DNA of 39,180 nucleotides from Porticoccaceae bacterium (GCA_017858135.1 JAFMBY010000013.1:1-39180); one strand, 5' to 3'. Numbered from the stretch's first letter, positions 1 through 8,851 are shown. Numbers and translations are program-made. The notes: generated from the sequence alone by a model not told the origin.

Positions 1-55
1 TCAAGGCGCTATCAATCAAGGCGCTATCAATCAAGGCACTATTAATCAAGGCGCT
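1..55 (+). repeat. 15-bp tandem repeat CAAGGCGCTATCAAT (about 3.6 copies visible) coding (QGAIN)n within RibD
   Basis: 2-16 and 17-31 identical; 32-46 differs at 2 positions; 47-55 partial copy. In frame with ribD; may continue left of the window. Confidence 0.9.
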
Positions 56-970
56 ACAGCCTATGTCACCCTCGAGCCCTGTAGTCATACCGGTAAGACC
101 GGACCCTGTGCTCAAGCGCTTATTGATGCAGGTATTAGCCGCGTAGTGATCGCCTGCGAAGACCCCAATCCAAAAGTTGCCGGCGATGGTATTGAGCTGC
201 TGCAAGATGCCGGTATCGAAGTGGTCTGTGGTCTATACGAAGACCAGGCGCGAGAAATTAATAAAGGTTTTATTAAACGCCATGAGCAGGGTCTGCCCTG
301 GGTGCTGGTGAAGACCGCGGCCAGTCTTGATGGTCGTACCGCGATGGCCAGCGGTCAGAGTCAGTGGATTACCACGCCAGCCTCGCGTAAAGACGTGCAG
401 CGCCTACGCGCTGCCAGCTGCGCCATTATTACCGGCATCGGCACGCAGTTGATGGACGATCCCTCGCTGACTGTGCGTATCACTAATGCGGATGTCGGTG
501 TCGAAGATAGCCTGCGTCAGCCGTTGCGCGTCGTGGTTGATAGTCATTTAAAGATGAGTGCCGAGGCGCGTATGTTTGCGCAACCGGGCAAAACCTTGGT
601 CGCCACAATGGATGGCCCCGAACAGCGTGAAAAAGCGGTTGCGCTGCAAACCGCGGGAGCCGAGGTCGTCTTTCTCGCCGCTCGCGATGGTCACGTTGAT
701 CTCTATGAATTATTGCTCGAGTTGGCACGCAGAGAATGTAATAACGTCATGGTTGAAGCCGGCGCCGGACTGGCGGGTGCCTTTGTCGCTGAAGGGTTGC
801 TCGATGAGCTGGTCTGTTATTGGGCACCGAAGCTATTTGGTAGCGCTGCGCGGCCAATGTTTGAGCTGCCAATACAGACAATTGACGCGCATTTAGCGCT
901 CGCGGTAAAAGATATACGCCAGATTGGTGAGGACATCCGTATTACCCTGAGGCCGGATAAGGATTATTGA
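2..970 (+). CDS. ribD: Riboflavin biosynthesis bifunctional deaminase/reductase RibD (5' end outside window)
   Basis: Frame is open from base 2, upstream of the ORF-track start at 146, and reads ...QGATAYVTLEPCSHTGKTGPCAQALIDAG..., the PCxxxGxTxPC zinc-binding deaminase motif; reductase domain follows (PWVLVKTAASLDGRTA). Next to ribE/ribBA/ribH. Confidence 0.95.
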   Translation, partial: QGAINQGAINQGTINQGATAYVTLEPCSHTGKTGPCAQALIDAGISRVVIACEDPNPKVAGDGIELLQDAGIEVVCGLYEDQAREINKGFIKRHEQGLPWVLVKTAASLDGRTAMASGQSQWITTPASRKDVQRLRAASCAIITGIGTQLMDDPSLTVRITNADVGVEDSLRQPLRVVVDSHLKMSAEARMFAQPGKTLVATMDGPEQREKAVALQTAGAEVVFLAARDGHVDLYELLLELARRECNNVMVEAGAGLAGAFVAEGLLDELVCYWAPKLFGSAARPMFELPIQTIDAHLALAVKDIRQIGEDIRITLRPDKDY

Positions 971-1001
971 TCATAACACCATGTGTAATGGCGTTATGAT
1001 C
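969..1001. repeat. Inverted repeat GATCATAACACCAT-gtgta-ATGGCGTTATGATC overlapping the ribD stop codon
   Basis: 14-bp arms with one mismatch and a 5-nt loop; read directly. Confidence 0.85.
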
Positions 1002-1074
1002 ATCCTGAGCGAGCGCAGCGGAGGGGACTCATGTAGGTTGCCGCGATCCTCGGACTGGGCTGAGGGTAGCAACG
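999..1074 (-). repeat. Dispersed palindromic intergenic repeat, copy A
   Basis: Minus strand reads GAGTCCCCTCCGCTGCGCTCGCTCAGGATGATC; aligns with copies B, C and D. Confidence 0.55.
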
Positions 1075-1103
1075 TAAAAAATTGATCAATACAGGTTAAA
1101 ACT

Positions 1104-1718
1104 ATGTTTACAGGAATTATCAGCGCAATAGGCGAACTCGCCGAACTCGAACCGCGCGGTGGTGACGCGAGGCTCAGTATTAATGCCGGCGGTCTCAGTA
1201 TGAGCGATGTGCAGCTCGGCGACAGCATCGCCTGTAACGGCACTTGCTTAACGGCAGTAGAACTGACTGAAAATGGCTTTGTCGCCGATGTTTCGGTGGA
1301 GACATTGACGCTTACCACCACCGGCAACCTAAAACCCGGCAACCGCATCAATTTAGAAAAGGCGATGCAGGCGTCAGATCGCTTTGGCGGCCATATTGTT
1401 TCTGGTCATGTCGATGGTATCGGTGAAGTGGTTTCCCTGCACGAAGATGCGCGCTCTTGGCGTTTCCGTATTCGCGCACCGCGAGAGCTGGCCAAATACG
1501 TTGCTCACAAAGGCTCAATCACCGTCGATGGCACCAGCTTAACGGTCAATCATGTCGACGGTGCTGAGTTCGAGCTGAATATTGTGCCGCACACGATGAC
1601 TCACACAATCATGGGTGATTATCAGGTCGGTAGCAAAGTAAACCTTGAGGTTGACCTGGTCGCCCGTTACCTTGAGCGCCTGCTGCTCGGTGACAAGGCC
1701 GCCGACAGCGTCAATTAA
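1104..1718 (+). CDS. ribE: Riboflavin synthase alpha subunit
   Basis: MFTGIISAIGELAEL start, SLTVNHVDG and GHIVSGHVDG motifs; rib operon context. (Named ribC in E. coli.). Confidence 0.95.
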   Translation: MFTGIISAIGELAELEPRGGDARLSINAGGLSMSDVQLGDSIACNGTCLTAVELTENGFVADVSVETLTLTTTGNLKPGNRINLEKAMQASDRFGGHIVSGHVDGIGEVVSLHEDARSWRFRIRAPRELAKYVAHKGSITVDGTSLTVNHVDGAEFELNIVPHTMTHTIMGDYQVGSKVNLEVDLVARYLERLLLGDKAADSVN

Positions 1719-1753
1719 AAAACACATCTAGTTAGGATCGGAAGAGAATAAAA

Positions 1754-2872
1754 ATGGCAGTTAATACAATAGAAGAGCTGGTCGAAGATATTCGTCAGGG
1801 CAAGATGGTTATTTTGATGGATGATGAAGATCGTGAGAATGAAGGCGATCTGGTGATGGCGGCGCCGATGGTTCGCCCTCAGGATATTAACTTTATGGCC
1901 ACCTATGCGCGGGGATTGATCTGCCTGACACTGCATGAAGACCGCTGCAAACAGTTAAATCTGGCGATGATGGTCAACGCCAGCAATAACAATTCCAGCC
2001 ACAGCACGCCGTTTACGTTGTCGATTGAGGCTGCCGAAGGCGTCACCACTGGTATTTCTGCCGCGGATCGCGCGCGTACTGTGCAGGCTGCCGTTGCCAG
2101 CAGTGCGCGACCTGAGGATATTGTTCAGCCTGGGCATATTTTCCCGCTCAAGGCGCAGCCCGGCGGTGTGCTCAGTCGCGCAGGCCACACCGAGGCTGGC
2201 TGTGATCTGGCAAAAATGGCGGGCTTTGAACCGGCCGCGGTGATTGTTGAAATTATGAATGAAGACGGCACCATGGCGCGTCGTGACGATCTCGAACTGT
2301 TCGCTCAGAAACACGATCTCAAGATTGGTACCATCGCCGACCTGATTCACCATCGACTGGTTACCGAACAGACCACCCAATGTATAAGTGAGCGCGAAGT
2401 AAGTACTAGCTTCGGTGAATTCACTCTAAAAACCTACCTCGATAATGCGCGTGGTGAAAAGCACTTCGCCTTGGTGATGGGTGATGTGAGCACCGAGGAG
2501 CCCTCTTTGGTGCGCGTCCATACCAACCGATCGGCGCGTGATTTACTCGCTATTGAAGACTCCAGCACGTTTAAGAGCTGGTCGTTTCACAAAGCTCTTG
2601 AGCGCGTAGCCATTGAAGGTCGTGGCGTGGTGGTGTTGCTTTACTATCCGGAATCGTCTGAGGATATCGATCGCAGTATCGGCCATATTCTCAATCCGGA
2701 ACAGTTGCGCGCGCAGCCAGCGACCGAGGTAGTTTATCAACAGGTGGGTACCGGATCGCAAATTCTCCGCGATCTTGGTGTTCAGAAAATGCGCCTGATG
2801 AGCGCGCCATTTAAATTTACTGGCATCTCCGGCTTTGATCTCGAAGTCGTTGAGCATGTCGAGTGCGAATAA
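1754..2872 (+). CDS. ribBA: 3,4-dihydroxy-2-butanone-4-phosphate synthase with degenerate GTP cyclohydrolase II-like C-terminal domain (RibBA/RibBX type)
   Basis: RibB motif MDDEDRENEGDLVMAA. C-terminal domain has RibA-like layout but lacks the RCDCG and RQEGRG motifs. Confidence 0.93.
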   Translation: MAVNTIEELVEDIRQGKMVILMDDEDRENEGDLVMAAPMVRPQDINFMATYARGLICLTLHEDRCKQLNLAMMVNASNNNSSHSTPFTLSIEAAEGVTTGISAADRARTVQAAVASSARPEDIVQPGHIFPLKAQPGGVLSRAGHTEAGCDLAKMAGFEPAAVIVEIMNEDGTMARRDDLELFAQKHDLKIGTIADLIHHRLVTEQTTQCISEREVSTSFGEFTLKTYLDNARGEKHFALVMGDVSTEEPSLVRVHTNRSARDLLAIEDSSTFKSWSFHKALERVAIEGRGVVVLLYYPESSEDIDRSIGHILNPEQLRAQPATEVVYQQVGTGSQILRDLGVQKMRLMSAPFKFTGISGFDLEVVEHVECE

Positions 2873-2887
2873 CCACAGGAACAAAGC

Positions 2888-3370
2888 ATGAGTGAATATA
2901 GACCCGAAGAGGGTAACTTTAACGTCGGTCCTGTGCGCATTGCAGTGGTCGCAGCGCGCTGGAATGCTGAGATCACCGATGGTCTGGTAGAGGGCGCTGT
3001 GCGCGCATTTTCTCGCCACGGTATCGAGGGTGCTGCGTTGGATGTGTTTCGCGTGCCTGGCGCCTTTGAACTGCCCTTGGCCAGTCAGCGCGCCGCTCGA
3101 ACGGGGCGTTATAACGCGGTCGTTGCGCTCGGTTGTGTGATTCGCGGCGACACGCCACACTTTGACTATGTTTGCTCCGAGACCACGAGAGGCATAGGTG
3201 AAGTTGCGCTGCAAGAAGATCTTCCGGTTGCCTTTGGACTCTTGACCACTGATAACCTGCAGCAGTCGCTGGATCGCTCTGGCGATAACCCTGAAAACAA
3301 AGGTGAAGAAGCGGCGCTGACCATTCTTGAGTTATTAACCGTGTTCAAGCAAATTCAGGGCGCCGAATAG
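2888..3370 (+). CDS. ribH: 6,7-dimethyl-8-ribityllumazine synthase
   Basis: RIAVVAARWN, VPGAFELPLA, ALGCVIRGDTPHFDYV motifs. Confidence 0.97.
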   Translation: MSEYRPEEGNFNVGPVRIAVVAARWNAEITDGLVEGAVRAFSRHGIEGAALDVFRVPGAFELPLASQRAARTGRYNAVVALGCVIRGDTPHFDYVCSETTRGIGEVALQEDLPVAFGLLTTDNLQQSLDRSGDNPENKGEEAALTILELLTVFKQIQGAE

Positions 3371-3811
3371 ATGTCGAAACCTAAAATGCGCCAAAAAGCG
3401 CGCAGACTGCTGGCTCAGGCGCTCTACTCCTGGGACGTTGGCGGCTGTGATCTCATCGACATCGAAGCGGAATTTCACTCCGATAACAATATGGCGACGG
3501 TCGATACAGAGCTATTTCATGAAGTGCTGTTTGGCGTGCCGAAAAACCTGACTGAAATCGATGCTACTTTCGAGTCTTACTTGGATCGCCAGCAGGACCA
3601 GCTCGACCCGGTGTCTCGCGCGATACTGCGCATAGCCACCTATGAGATGCTCTACCGCATCGATGTGCCGTATAAAGTGGTGATTAATGAAGGGGTTAAC
3701 TTGGCCAAAACCTTTGGTCCCACCGACGCCTTTAAATATATTAATGGCATTCTCGACCGCGTCGCCATCGCTAAGCGCAGCATTGAAGTCACTGCCAACA
3801 AGCGCGCCTAG
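3371..3811 (+). CDS. nusB: Transcription antitermination factor NusB
   Basis: KARRLLAQALYSWD, DPVSRAILRIATYEM, VVINEGVNLAKTFGPTDAFKYINGILD. Confidence 0.97.
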   Translation: MSKPKMRQKARRLLAQALYSWDVGGCDLIDIEAEFHSDNNMATVDTELFHEVLFGVPKNLTEIDATFESYLDRQQDQLDPVSRAILRIATYEMLYRIDVPYKVVINEGVNLAKTFGPTDAFKYINGILDRVAIAKRSIEVTANKRA

Positions 3812-3823
3812 GGTTTGGTTTGT

Positions 3824-3837
3824 CTGCAGCGCTGCAG
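3824..3837. repeat. Perfect 14-bp palindrome CTGCAGCGCTGCAG in the nusB-thiL spacer
   Basis: Self-complementary sequence read directly. Confidence 0.6.
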
Positions 3838-3887
3838 CCCAGAGAATTGAGTGCCGCGGCTCTTAAAGAACATAGAGAGGACTTAAC

Positions 3888-4883
3888 CTGTCTGACCTCA
3901 AGCATCAACCCGGCGAGTTTGACCTGATCGCCAACTATTTTACCGACCTCACCGGTCAGGCTGGTGTGGCGCTGGGTATTGGTGATGATGCCGCACTCCT
4001 TAACGTCACGCCCGGTCAGCAGCTGGTTATGGCTGCAGATACACTGGTTGCAGGGATTCATTTCCCGGTAACAGCCAGTGCTCGGCAGATCGCCACCCGT
4101 GCACTCTGTGTCAACCTCAGTGATATGGCTGCGATGGGCGCACAGCCGCGCTGGTTTACCCTGGCATTAACCCTCCCTCGCGAGCAAGCCAATGCTGAAT
4201 GGCTCGCCGAGTTTAGTGCCGGTCTAGCGGTTATTGCCAACCAGTATGACGTCGCCCTAGTCGGCGGCGATACCACCAGCGGACCTCTAACCATCAGCCT
4301 AACCCTGCTCGGTGAAACACCGGTTGGTGCAGCCCTGACTCGTGCGGGCGCGGTGCCTGGCGATACAGTGTTTGTGACGGGCAGTTTGGGTGATGGCGCA
4401 GCTGCTTTAAGTTTAATATCCTCTAAAAAAGGGTTTAATGATGACAGTGATCGCTTACTTCAACGATTTTACTGTCCTCAGCCACAGATACAGACCGGCT
4501 TAAAATTACGCTCAGTTGCCAGTGCCTGCATTGATGTCTCTGATGGTTTAATGGCTGATCTGGGCCATATCTGCAAGGCTAGTGGCGTGGCCGCGGTGAT
4601 TCGCGCAGAGCAATTGCCAATCGCCGCAGATGTCCGGCAGTTGTCTGCCGATCATGCGCTCAGCTGGGCACTGAGTGGCGGTGACGACTATCAGCTCTGC
4701 TTTACGATTTCTCCCGGCCAGTTGCCAATGTTAGAGCGCTGGATTGAGCAGGGTGACCTCGATGCCTGTAGAATTGGCACGATTGAGAAAAATATAGAAT
4801 CAATTGATTTTGTGTCAGTGATAGATAAAGACAATAATCTACTGGCCATAGAAAAGCCGGGGTACAACCATTTTGGACACTAA
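3888..4883 (+). CDS. thiL: Thiamine-monophosphate kinase; start probably CTG at 3888
   Basis: LGIGDDAALL and SDMAAMGAQP motifs. In-frame upstream sequence LSDLKHQPGEFDLIANYFTDLTGQAG carries the conserved ThiL N-terminus (GEFxLIxxYF), missing from the ORF-track call at 3966. GAGAGGA (3875-3881) lies 6 nt before CTG. Confidence 0.93.
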   Translation: MSDLKHQPGEFDLIANYFTDLTGQAGVALGIGDDAALLNVTPGQQLVMAADTLVAGIHFPVTASARQIATRALCVNLSDMAAMGAQPRWFTLALTLPREQANAEWLAEFSAGLAVIANQYDVALVGGDTTSGPLTISLTLLGETPVGAALTRAGAVPGDTVFVTGSLGDGAAALSLISSKKGFNDDSDRLLQRFYCPQPQIQTGLKLRSVASACIDVSDGLMADLGHICKASGVAAVIRAEQLPIAADVRQLSADHALSWALSGGDDYQLCFTISPGQLPMLERWIEQGDLDACRIGTIEKNIESIDFVSVIDKDNNLLAIEKPGYNHFGH

Positions 4884-5358
4884 TCCGACATTTGCTCAAT
4901 TGCTGCGCTCGCCGACACTGATGCTGGCGTTTGGTTTTGGTAGTGGTCTATCACCGAAAGCGCCGGGCACGATGGGCACGCTAGCGGCGATTCCGCTGTG
5001 GTGGCTGTTGGCGCAACTGCCGCTAAGCACCTATTTGGTTGTGGTCTTGATCGCCGCAGTCGCAGGCATTCTGATCTGCGGCCGTGCGGCCGATCGATTG
5101 GGTGTCCATGATCACGGTGGTATTGTTTGGGACGAGTTTGTCGGCTTCTGGATTGCCATGGCTGCGCTGCCCGTTACCTGGCAGTCATTAATACTCGGTT
5201 TTGTGCTGTTTCGGCTGTTCGATATTTTAAAACCCTGGCCAATAAGCTGGCTTGATAGACGCGTTTCAGGTGGTTTTGGCATTATGATCGACGACGTCAT
5301 TGCCGGCCTCGCAGCTGCGGGCGTTATTACTTTGTTGACCGCAAGCGGGCTTATTTAA
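4873..5358 (+). CDS. pgpA: Phosphatidylglycerophosphatase A
   Basis: GFGSGLSPKAPGTMGTLAAIPLWWLL and WDEFVGFWIAM motifs; TTG start overlapping thiL by 11 nt. Confidence 0.95.
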   Translation: MDTNPTFAQLLRSPTLMLAFGFGSGLSPKAPGTMGTLAAIPLWWLLAQLPLSTYLVVVLIAAVAGILICGRAADRLGVHDHGGIVWDEFVGFWIAMAALPVTWQSLILGFVLFRLFDILKPWPISWLDRRVSGGFGIMIDDVIAGLAAAGVITLLTASGLI

Positions 5359-5419
5359 AACTTTACTGGTTGGGTGTTGAAGCTACAATACGCGGCCGAT
5401 TGATCTTATGGAGAAAACC

Positions 5420-6016
5420 GTGGCACTTCGTTTTATCGAATCCTCAAAATTACCCACTCGCTGGGGGACCTTCGATATCCACGGTTTTGAAGATCCGTTC
5501 AAGGGCAAAGAGCATATCGCGATCAGCATGGGTGACACCGCCAGCGCTGAGCCGCTGCTGATTCGAATTCATTCCGAATGCCTGACCGGCGACGCACTGG
5601 GCAGTTTGCGTTGCGATTGCGGCGAACAGCTGCAAGAGGCGATGAAGCGCATTTCGGAGCTCGGTCGCGGCGCGATTCTCTACCTGCGTCAAGAGGGTCG
5701 CGGTATTGGTCTGGTAAATAAAATCCGTGCCTACAATCTCCAGGATCAGGGTGCGGATACCGTGGAAGCCAACGAGCGGCTGGGCTTTGGTGCTGATATG
5801 CGCGATTATTCGATCTGTGCATCGATGCTCGAGCATTTGGGTGCTAACCAGGTCAGGTTGATGACCAACAATCCACGCAAGATTAACGCGCTGAAAGAGA
5901 TGGGTATTAATGTGGTCGAGCGCGAGCCGATTCAGGCCGACAGCAATCCGCATAATGTGCAATACCTGTCCACCAAGGCCGGTAAATTGGGGCATCTGTT
6001 TAAGGAAGAGAAATGA
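5420..6016 (+). CDS. ribA: GTP cyclohydrolase II; GTG start at 5420 preferred over ATG at 5408
   Basis: [46 protein letters not shown] at 5410-5413 sits 6 nt before GTG 5420; [18 protein letters not shown] matches the usual RibA N-terminus. Confidence 0.95.
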   Translation: MALRFIESSKLPTRWGTFDIHGFEDPFKGKEHIAISMGDTASAEPLLIRIHSECLTGDALGSLRCDCGEQLQEAMKRISELGRGAILYLRQEGRGIGLVNKIRAYNLQDQGADTVEANERLGFGADMRDYSICASMLEHLGANQVRLMTNNPRKINALKEMGINVVEREPIQADSNPHNVQYLSTKAGKLGHLFKEEK

Positions 6017-6783
6017 GTCTGGCGAAACGCATTATTCCCTGTTTGGATGTCGACAAAGGCCGCGTGGTTAAAGGGGTGCAATTTGTCGATATCCGCGATG
6101 CCGGTGACCCGGTAGAAGTGGCGCGCCGTTACAATGAGCAGGGTGCCGACGAAATCACCTTTCTCGATATTACCGCCAGTCATGAAGCGCGCGATACCAC
6201 TCTGCATACCGTCGAGCGCATGGCCGGGCAGGTCTTTATTCCCCTGACCGTTGGCGGCGGTGTGCGCGAGTTGCAGGATATTCGCAATCTGCTTAATGCC
6301 GGTGCCGATAAAGTGGCGATCAACTCTGCTGCTATTCACAACCCTGAATTTGTCCGCGAAGCGGCGCAGCGCTTTGGTTCGCAATGTATTGTGGTGGCGA
6401 TTGATGCCAAGCAGGTTGAGCAGGGCGAGCAGCCGCGCTGGGAAATCTTTACCCATGGCGGACGCAAGCCAACGGGCATAAACGCAATTGAATGGGCAGA
6501 GAAAATGACCGCCTATGGTGCTGGTGAGATTCTGCTCACCAGCATGGATCGCGATGGCACCAAAAATGGCTTTGACCTCGACCTCACCTCGCGCATCAGC
6601 GATGCCGTTAATGTGCCGGTGATTGCCTCTGGTGGCGTTGGCAACTTGCAACATCTGGTGGATGGCATTATCGAGGGCAAGGCCGATGCTGTGCTAGCGG
6701 CGAGTATTTTTCATTTTGGTGAGCACACTGTGCCAGAGGCTAAGAAGTATATGGCCGAGCGCGGCATTTCGGTGCGTCTCTAA
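6013..6783 (+). CDS. hisF: Imidazole glycerol phosphate synthase cyclase subunit HisF
   Basis: [58 protein letters not shown] overlap with ribA. Confidence 0.96.
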   Translation: MSLAKRIIPCLDVDKGRVVKGVQFVDIRDAGDPVEVARRYNEQGADEITFLDITASHEARDTTLHTVERMAGQVFIPLTVGGGVRELQDIRNLLNAGADKVAINSAAIHNPEFVREAAQRFGSQCIVVAIDAKQVEQGEQPRWEIFTHGGRKPTGINAIEWAEKMTAYGAGEILLTSMDRDGTKNGFDLDLTSRISDAVNVPVIASGGVGNLQHLVDGIIEGKADAVLAASIFHFGEHTVPEAKKYMAERGISVRL

Positions 6784-6805
6784 ATTCCCTTCACTGTTTC
6801 TTATG

Positions 6806-6870
6806 CCAAGCGAAGTTGAGCATCGCAATCCATTTGCGATGAGATCCTTGGGCTTCGCTCGGATAACCGG
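6806..6870. repeat. Dispersed palindromic intergenic repeat, copy B (nested hairpins) between convergent genes
   Basis: Outer arms CCAAGCGAAG (6806-6815) / CTTCGCTCGG (6853-6862), 9/10; inner arms CATCGCAA (6821-6828) / TTGCGATG (6834-6841), perfect; contains GAGATCCTTGGGCTTCGCTCGG. Confidence 0.7.
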
Positions 6871-6874
6871 AAGT

Positions 6875-8122
6875 CTAGTCACAAGCCTCAAACGTCAACC
6901 CTGAATGCGCTTCCAGGCGCGTCACCAGAGCATTACCCATGGCCACAGACGGAGTGAGAAAACCGCCAGCTCGGTCTTCTTTGCTAATATCAAAGGCTAA
7001 ACAGAGTCCCGCCTGACCGAGCATTTTCGCGGTTGAGCCATAGCCTGGATCACGGTCACCGGTCACCTTAACGGTGAGCTGATTACCCTGATCATCACGA
7101 CCATGAACACGCACATCAAAATAGCCATTAAGCTGCGCCTCGGGGCTCGGGCCTTCACCGGGTGCGGGTAAGACACACTTCTCCAGCAGTGCTCTGGTGG
7201 GGCTGAAATAGAGGCAAACGCCGGCCAGACCAAATCCTACTGTTGATAAAATAGCGCCGATGCGTCCCTTTAAACCCTTGCCGGTGAGCATGCCTTCGCT
7301 GTAGGAGAAATCTTTTCCATAGGCCATATCGAGCAATGCATTGGAGTGCAATACCACCCGCGAGTTGATCGCTTCCATAATAAAGGGTGCAATCCAGCAG
7401 TTGAAGTCTTGATCAAATTGCGGACTTGAGACGCTCAGGGCGCGGTTGGTGTATTGATGATCGCTGCCACATAAGAGGTAAGGATTGGCCATTTTTTTGC
7501 GTAGTGCAGGGTCTGCTTTGGCTGCTTTAAGCCCCTCGATCATGCTCGCGATAGTGCCGCCGGATGCTCCGCCTTTCATGGCTTTAACGCGCAGCTTAGC
7601 GTGAGGCATGGGGTGACCAAATTGGGCTTGCGCCTGCTGTTGCATGACGAACACGCCCATATCAGAGGGGATCGAATCAAAACCACAGCAGTTGACGATA
7701 CGTGCGCCACTGGCCTTAGCGGCCTGATTATATTTGTCCTTCATCTGCGCGATCCAATGCGCTTCACCGGTGAGGTCGGTGTAGTCGGTGCCTGATTCTG
7801 CGCAGGCCTTGATCAGCAGTTCGCCATACAGGGCATAGGGTCCAACCGTGGAAATAATCACCCCTGTCTGATCGCACAGAGCTTGCAGCGAGGCCTCATC
7901 GTGAGAGTCGGCAATCAAAACAGGCAGTTCGCTGGCGGCGGTGCCCAGGGAGTCTTTTAAGCTGGATAATTTTGTCGCTGAGCGCGATGCGATGGCCCAA
8001 GAGACATCACCATTGGCACCTATAGTCTCGACTAAATAGCGAGTCAGGATTTGTCCGACAAAGCTGGTGGCGCCAAAAACAATCAGGTCGTAGGGTTTGT
8101 TGGATACTTGGTTAATAGACAT
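6875..8122 (-). CDS. Saccharopine dehydrogenase NADP-binding family protein (trans-acting enoyl reductase-like)
   Basis: YDLIVFGATSFVGQILTRYL Rossmann start; YTDLTGEAHW, VNCCGFDSIPSDMGV family motifs. Confidence 0.88.
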   Translation of the reverse strand: MSINQVSNKPYDLIVFGATSFVGQILTRYLVETIGANGDVSWAIASRSATKLSSLKDSLGTAASELPVLIADSHDEASLQALCDQTGVIISTVGPYALYGELLIKACAESGTDYTDLTGEAHWIAQMKDKYNQAAKASGARIVNCCGFDSIPSDMGVFVMQQQAQAQFGHPMPHAKLRVKAMKGGASGGTIASMIEGLKAAKADPALRKKMANPYLLCGSDHQYTNRALSVSSPQFDQDFNCWIAPFIMEAINSRVVLHSNALLDMAYGKDFSYSEGMLTGKGLKGRIGAILSTVGFGLAGVCLYFSPTRALLEKCVLPAPGEGPSPEAQLNGYFDVRVHGRDDQGNQLTVKVTGDRDPGYGSTAKMLGQAGLCLAFDISKEDRAGGFLTPSVAMGNALVTRLEAHSGLTFEACD

Positions 8123-8181
8123 GGGGTATTATTCTTCCGGTTGCTTAGAGTTATTGTTTTTGGCCTATCCGCGGAGCACTT

Positions 8182-8835
8182 TTGCCGACAAATTTACCGA
8201 TTTTATATTCTTTTCGTCGCTGTCCCTATGCAATGCGGGCGCGGATGGCGCTTTTATACGCGAGTATAAACGTAGAGTTGCGTGAAGTCCTGCTCAAGGA
8301 AAAGCCTCAGGCAATGTTGGTGATTTCGCTCAAGGGCACGGTGCCAGTGTTGCAGCTTGGCGATACCAGTGTGCTCGATGAGAGTCGAGAAATTATGCAC
8401 TGGGCGCTGGCCCAGAACGACCCAGAGCGTTGGTGCAGTGCAGATCTCGCTGATGCCATTGACGATTTAATTGCACGCAACGATGGTCCGTTTAAAGCCG
8501 ATCTCGATCACTATAAATACTGGCAGCGCTTTCCTGCCGAATCCCAACAGCAGTATCGCACGCAGGGTGAAGTGTTTCTCGCTGAGCTTGAAGGGCTATT
8601 GACCCGGCAACCCTATCTGCTCGCCGAGCGATTAACCATGGCTGATATTGCGATTTTTCCATTTGTGCGCCAATTCGCCTTTGTCGATAAAGACTGGTTT
8701 GATCAATCTCCTTATCCTAAATTGCGTGCCTGGCTGGATCAGCTGCTTAAGTCCGAACTCTTTCTGGCGGCAATGAAAAAGTCACCGCCCTGGCAGGACG
8801 GTGACTCTGCGATGACGCTGTCGTCATTGATCTAA
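8182..8835 (+). CDS. Glutathione S-transferase family protein (TTG start)
   Basis: ILYSFRRCPYAMRARMAL thioredoxin-fold N-terminus, GTVPVLQLGDTSVLDESREIM, C-terminal TMADIAIFPFVRQFA. Confidence 0.85.
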   Translation: MPTNLPILYSFRRCPYAMRARMALLYASINVELREVLLKEKPQAMLVISLKGTVPVLQLGDTSVLDESREIMHWALAQNDPERWCSADLADAIDDLIARNDGPFKADLDHYKYWQRFPAESQQQYRTQGEVFLAELEGLLTRQPYLLAERLTMADIAIFPFVRQFAFVDKDWFDQSPYPKLRAWLDQLLKSELFLAAMKKSPPWQDGDSAMTLSSLI

Positions 8836-8851
8836 AACACCGCAATAAGTG

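Noticed and set aside
1719-1753. FMN riboswitch upstream of ribBA
   Set aside because: The spacer is only 35 nt, too short for an RFN element; any riboswitch would lie upstream of the window.
2543-3214. 223-aa minus-strand ORF opposite ribBA/ribH
   Set aside because: Shadow ORF over two conserved genes; no recognisable domain.
5408-5422. ATG 5408 as the ribA start
   Set aside because: The SD-like GGAG overlaps this ATG and is well spaced for GTG 5420, which also gives the expected N-terminus.
5932-6654. 240-aa minus-strand ORF opposite ribA/hisF
   Set aside because: Fully antisense to the clearly conserved hisF and ribA; composition typical of a shadow ORF.
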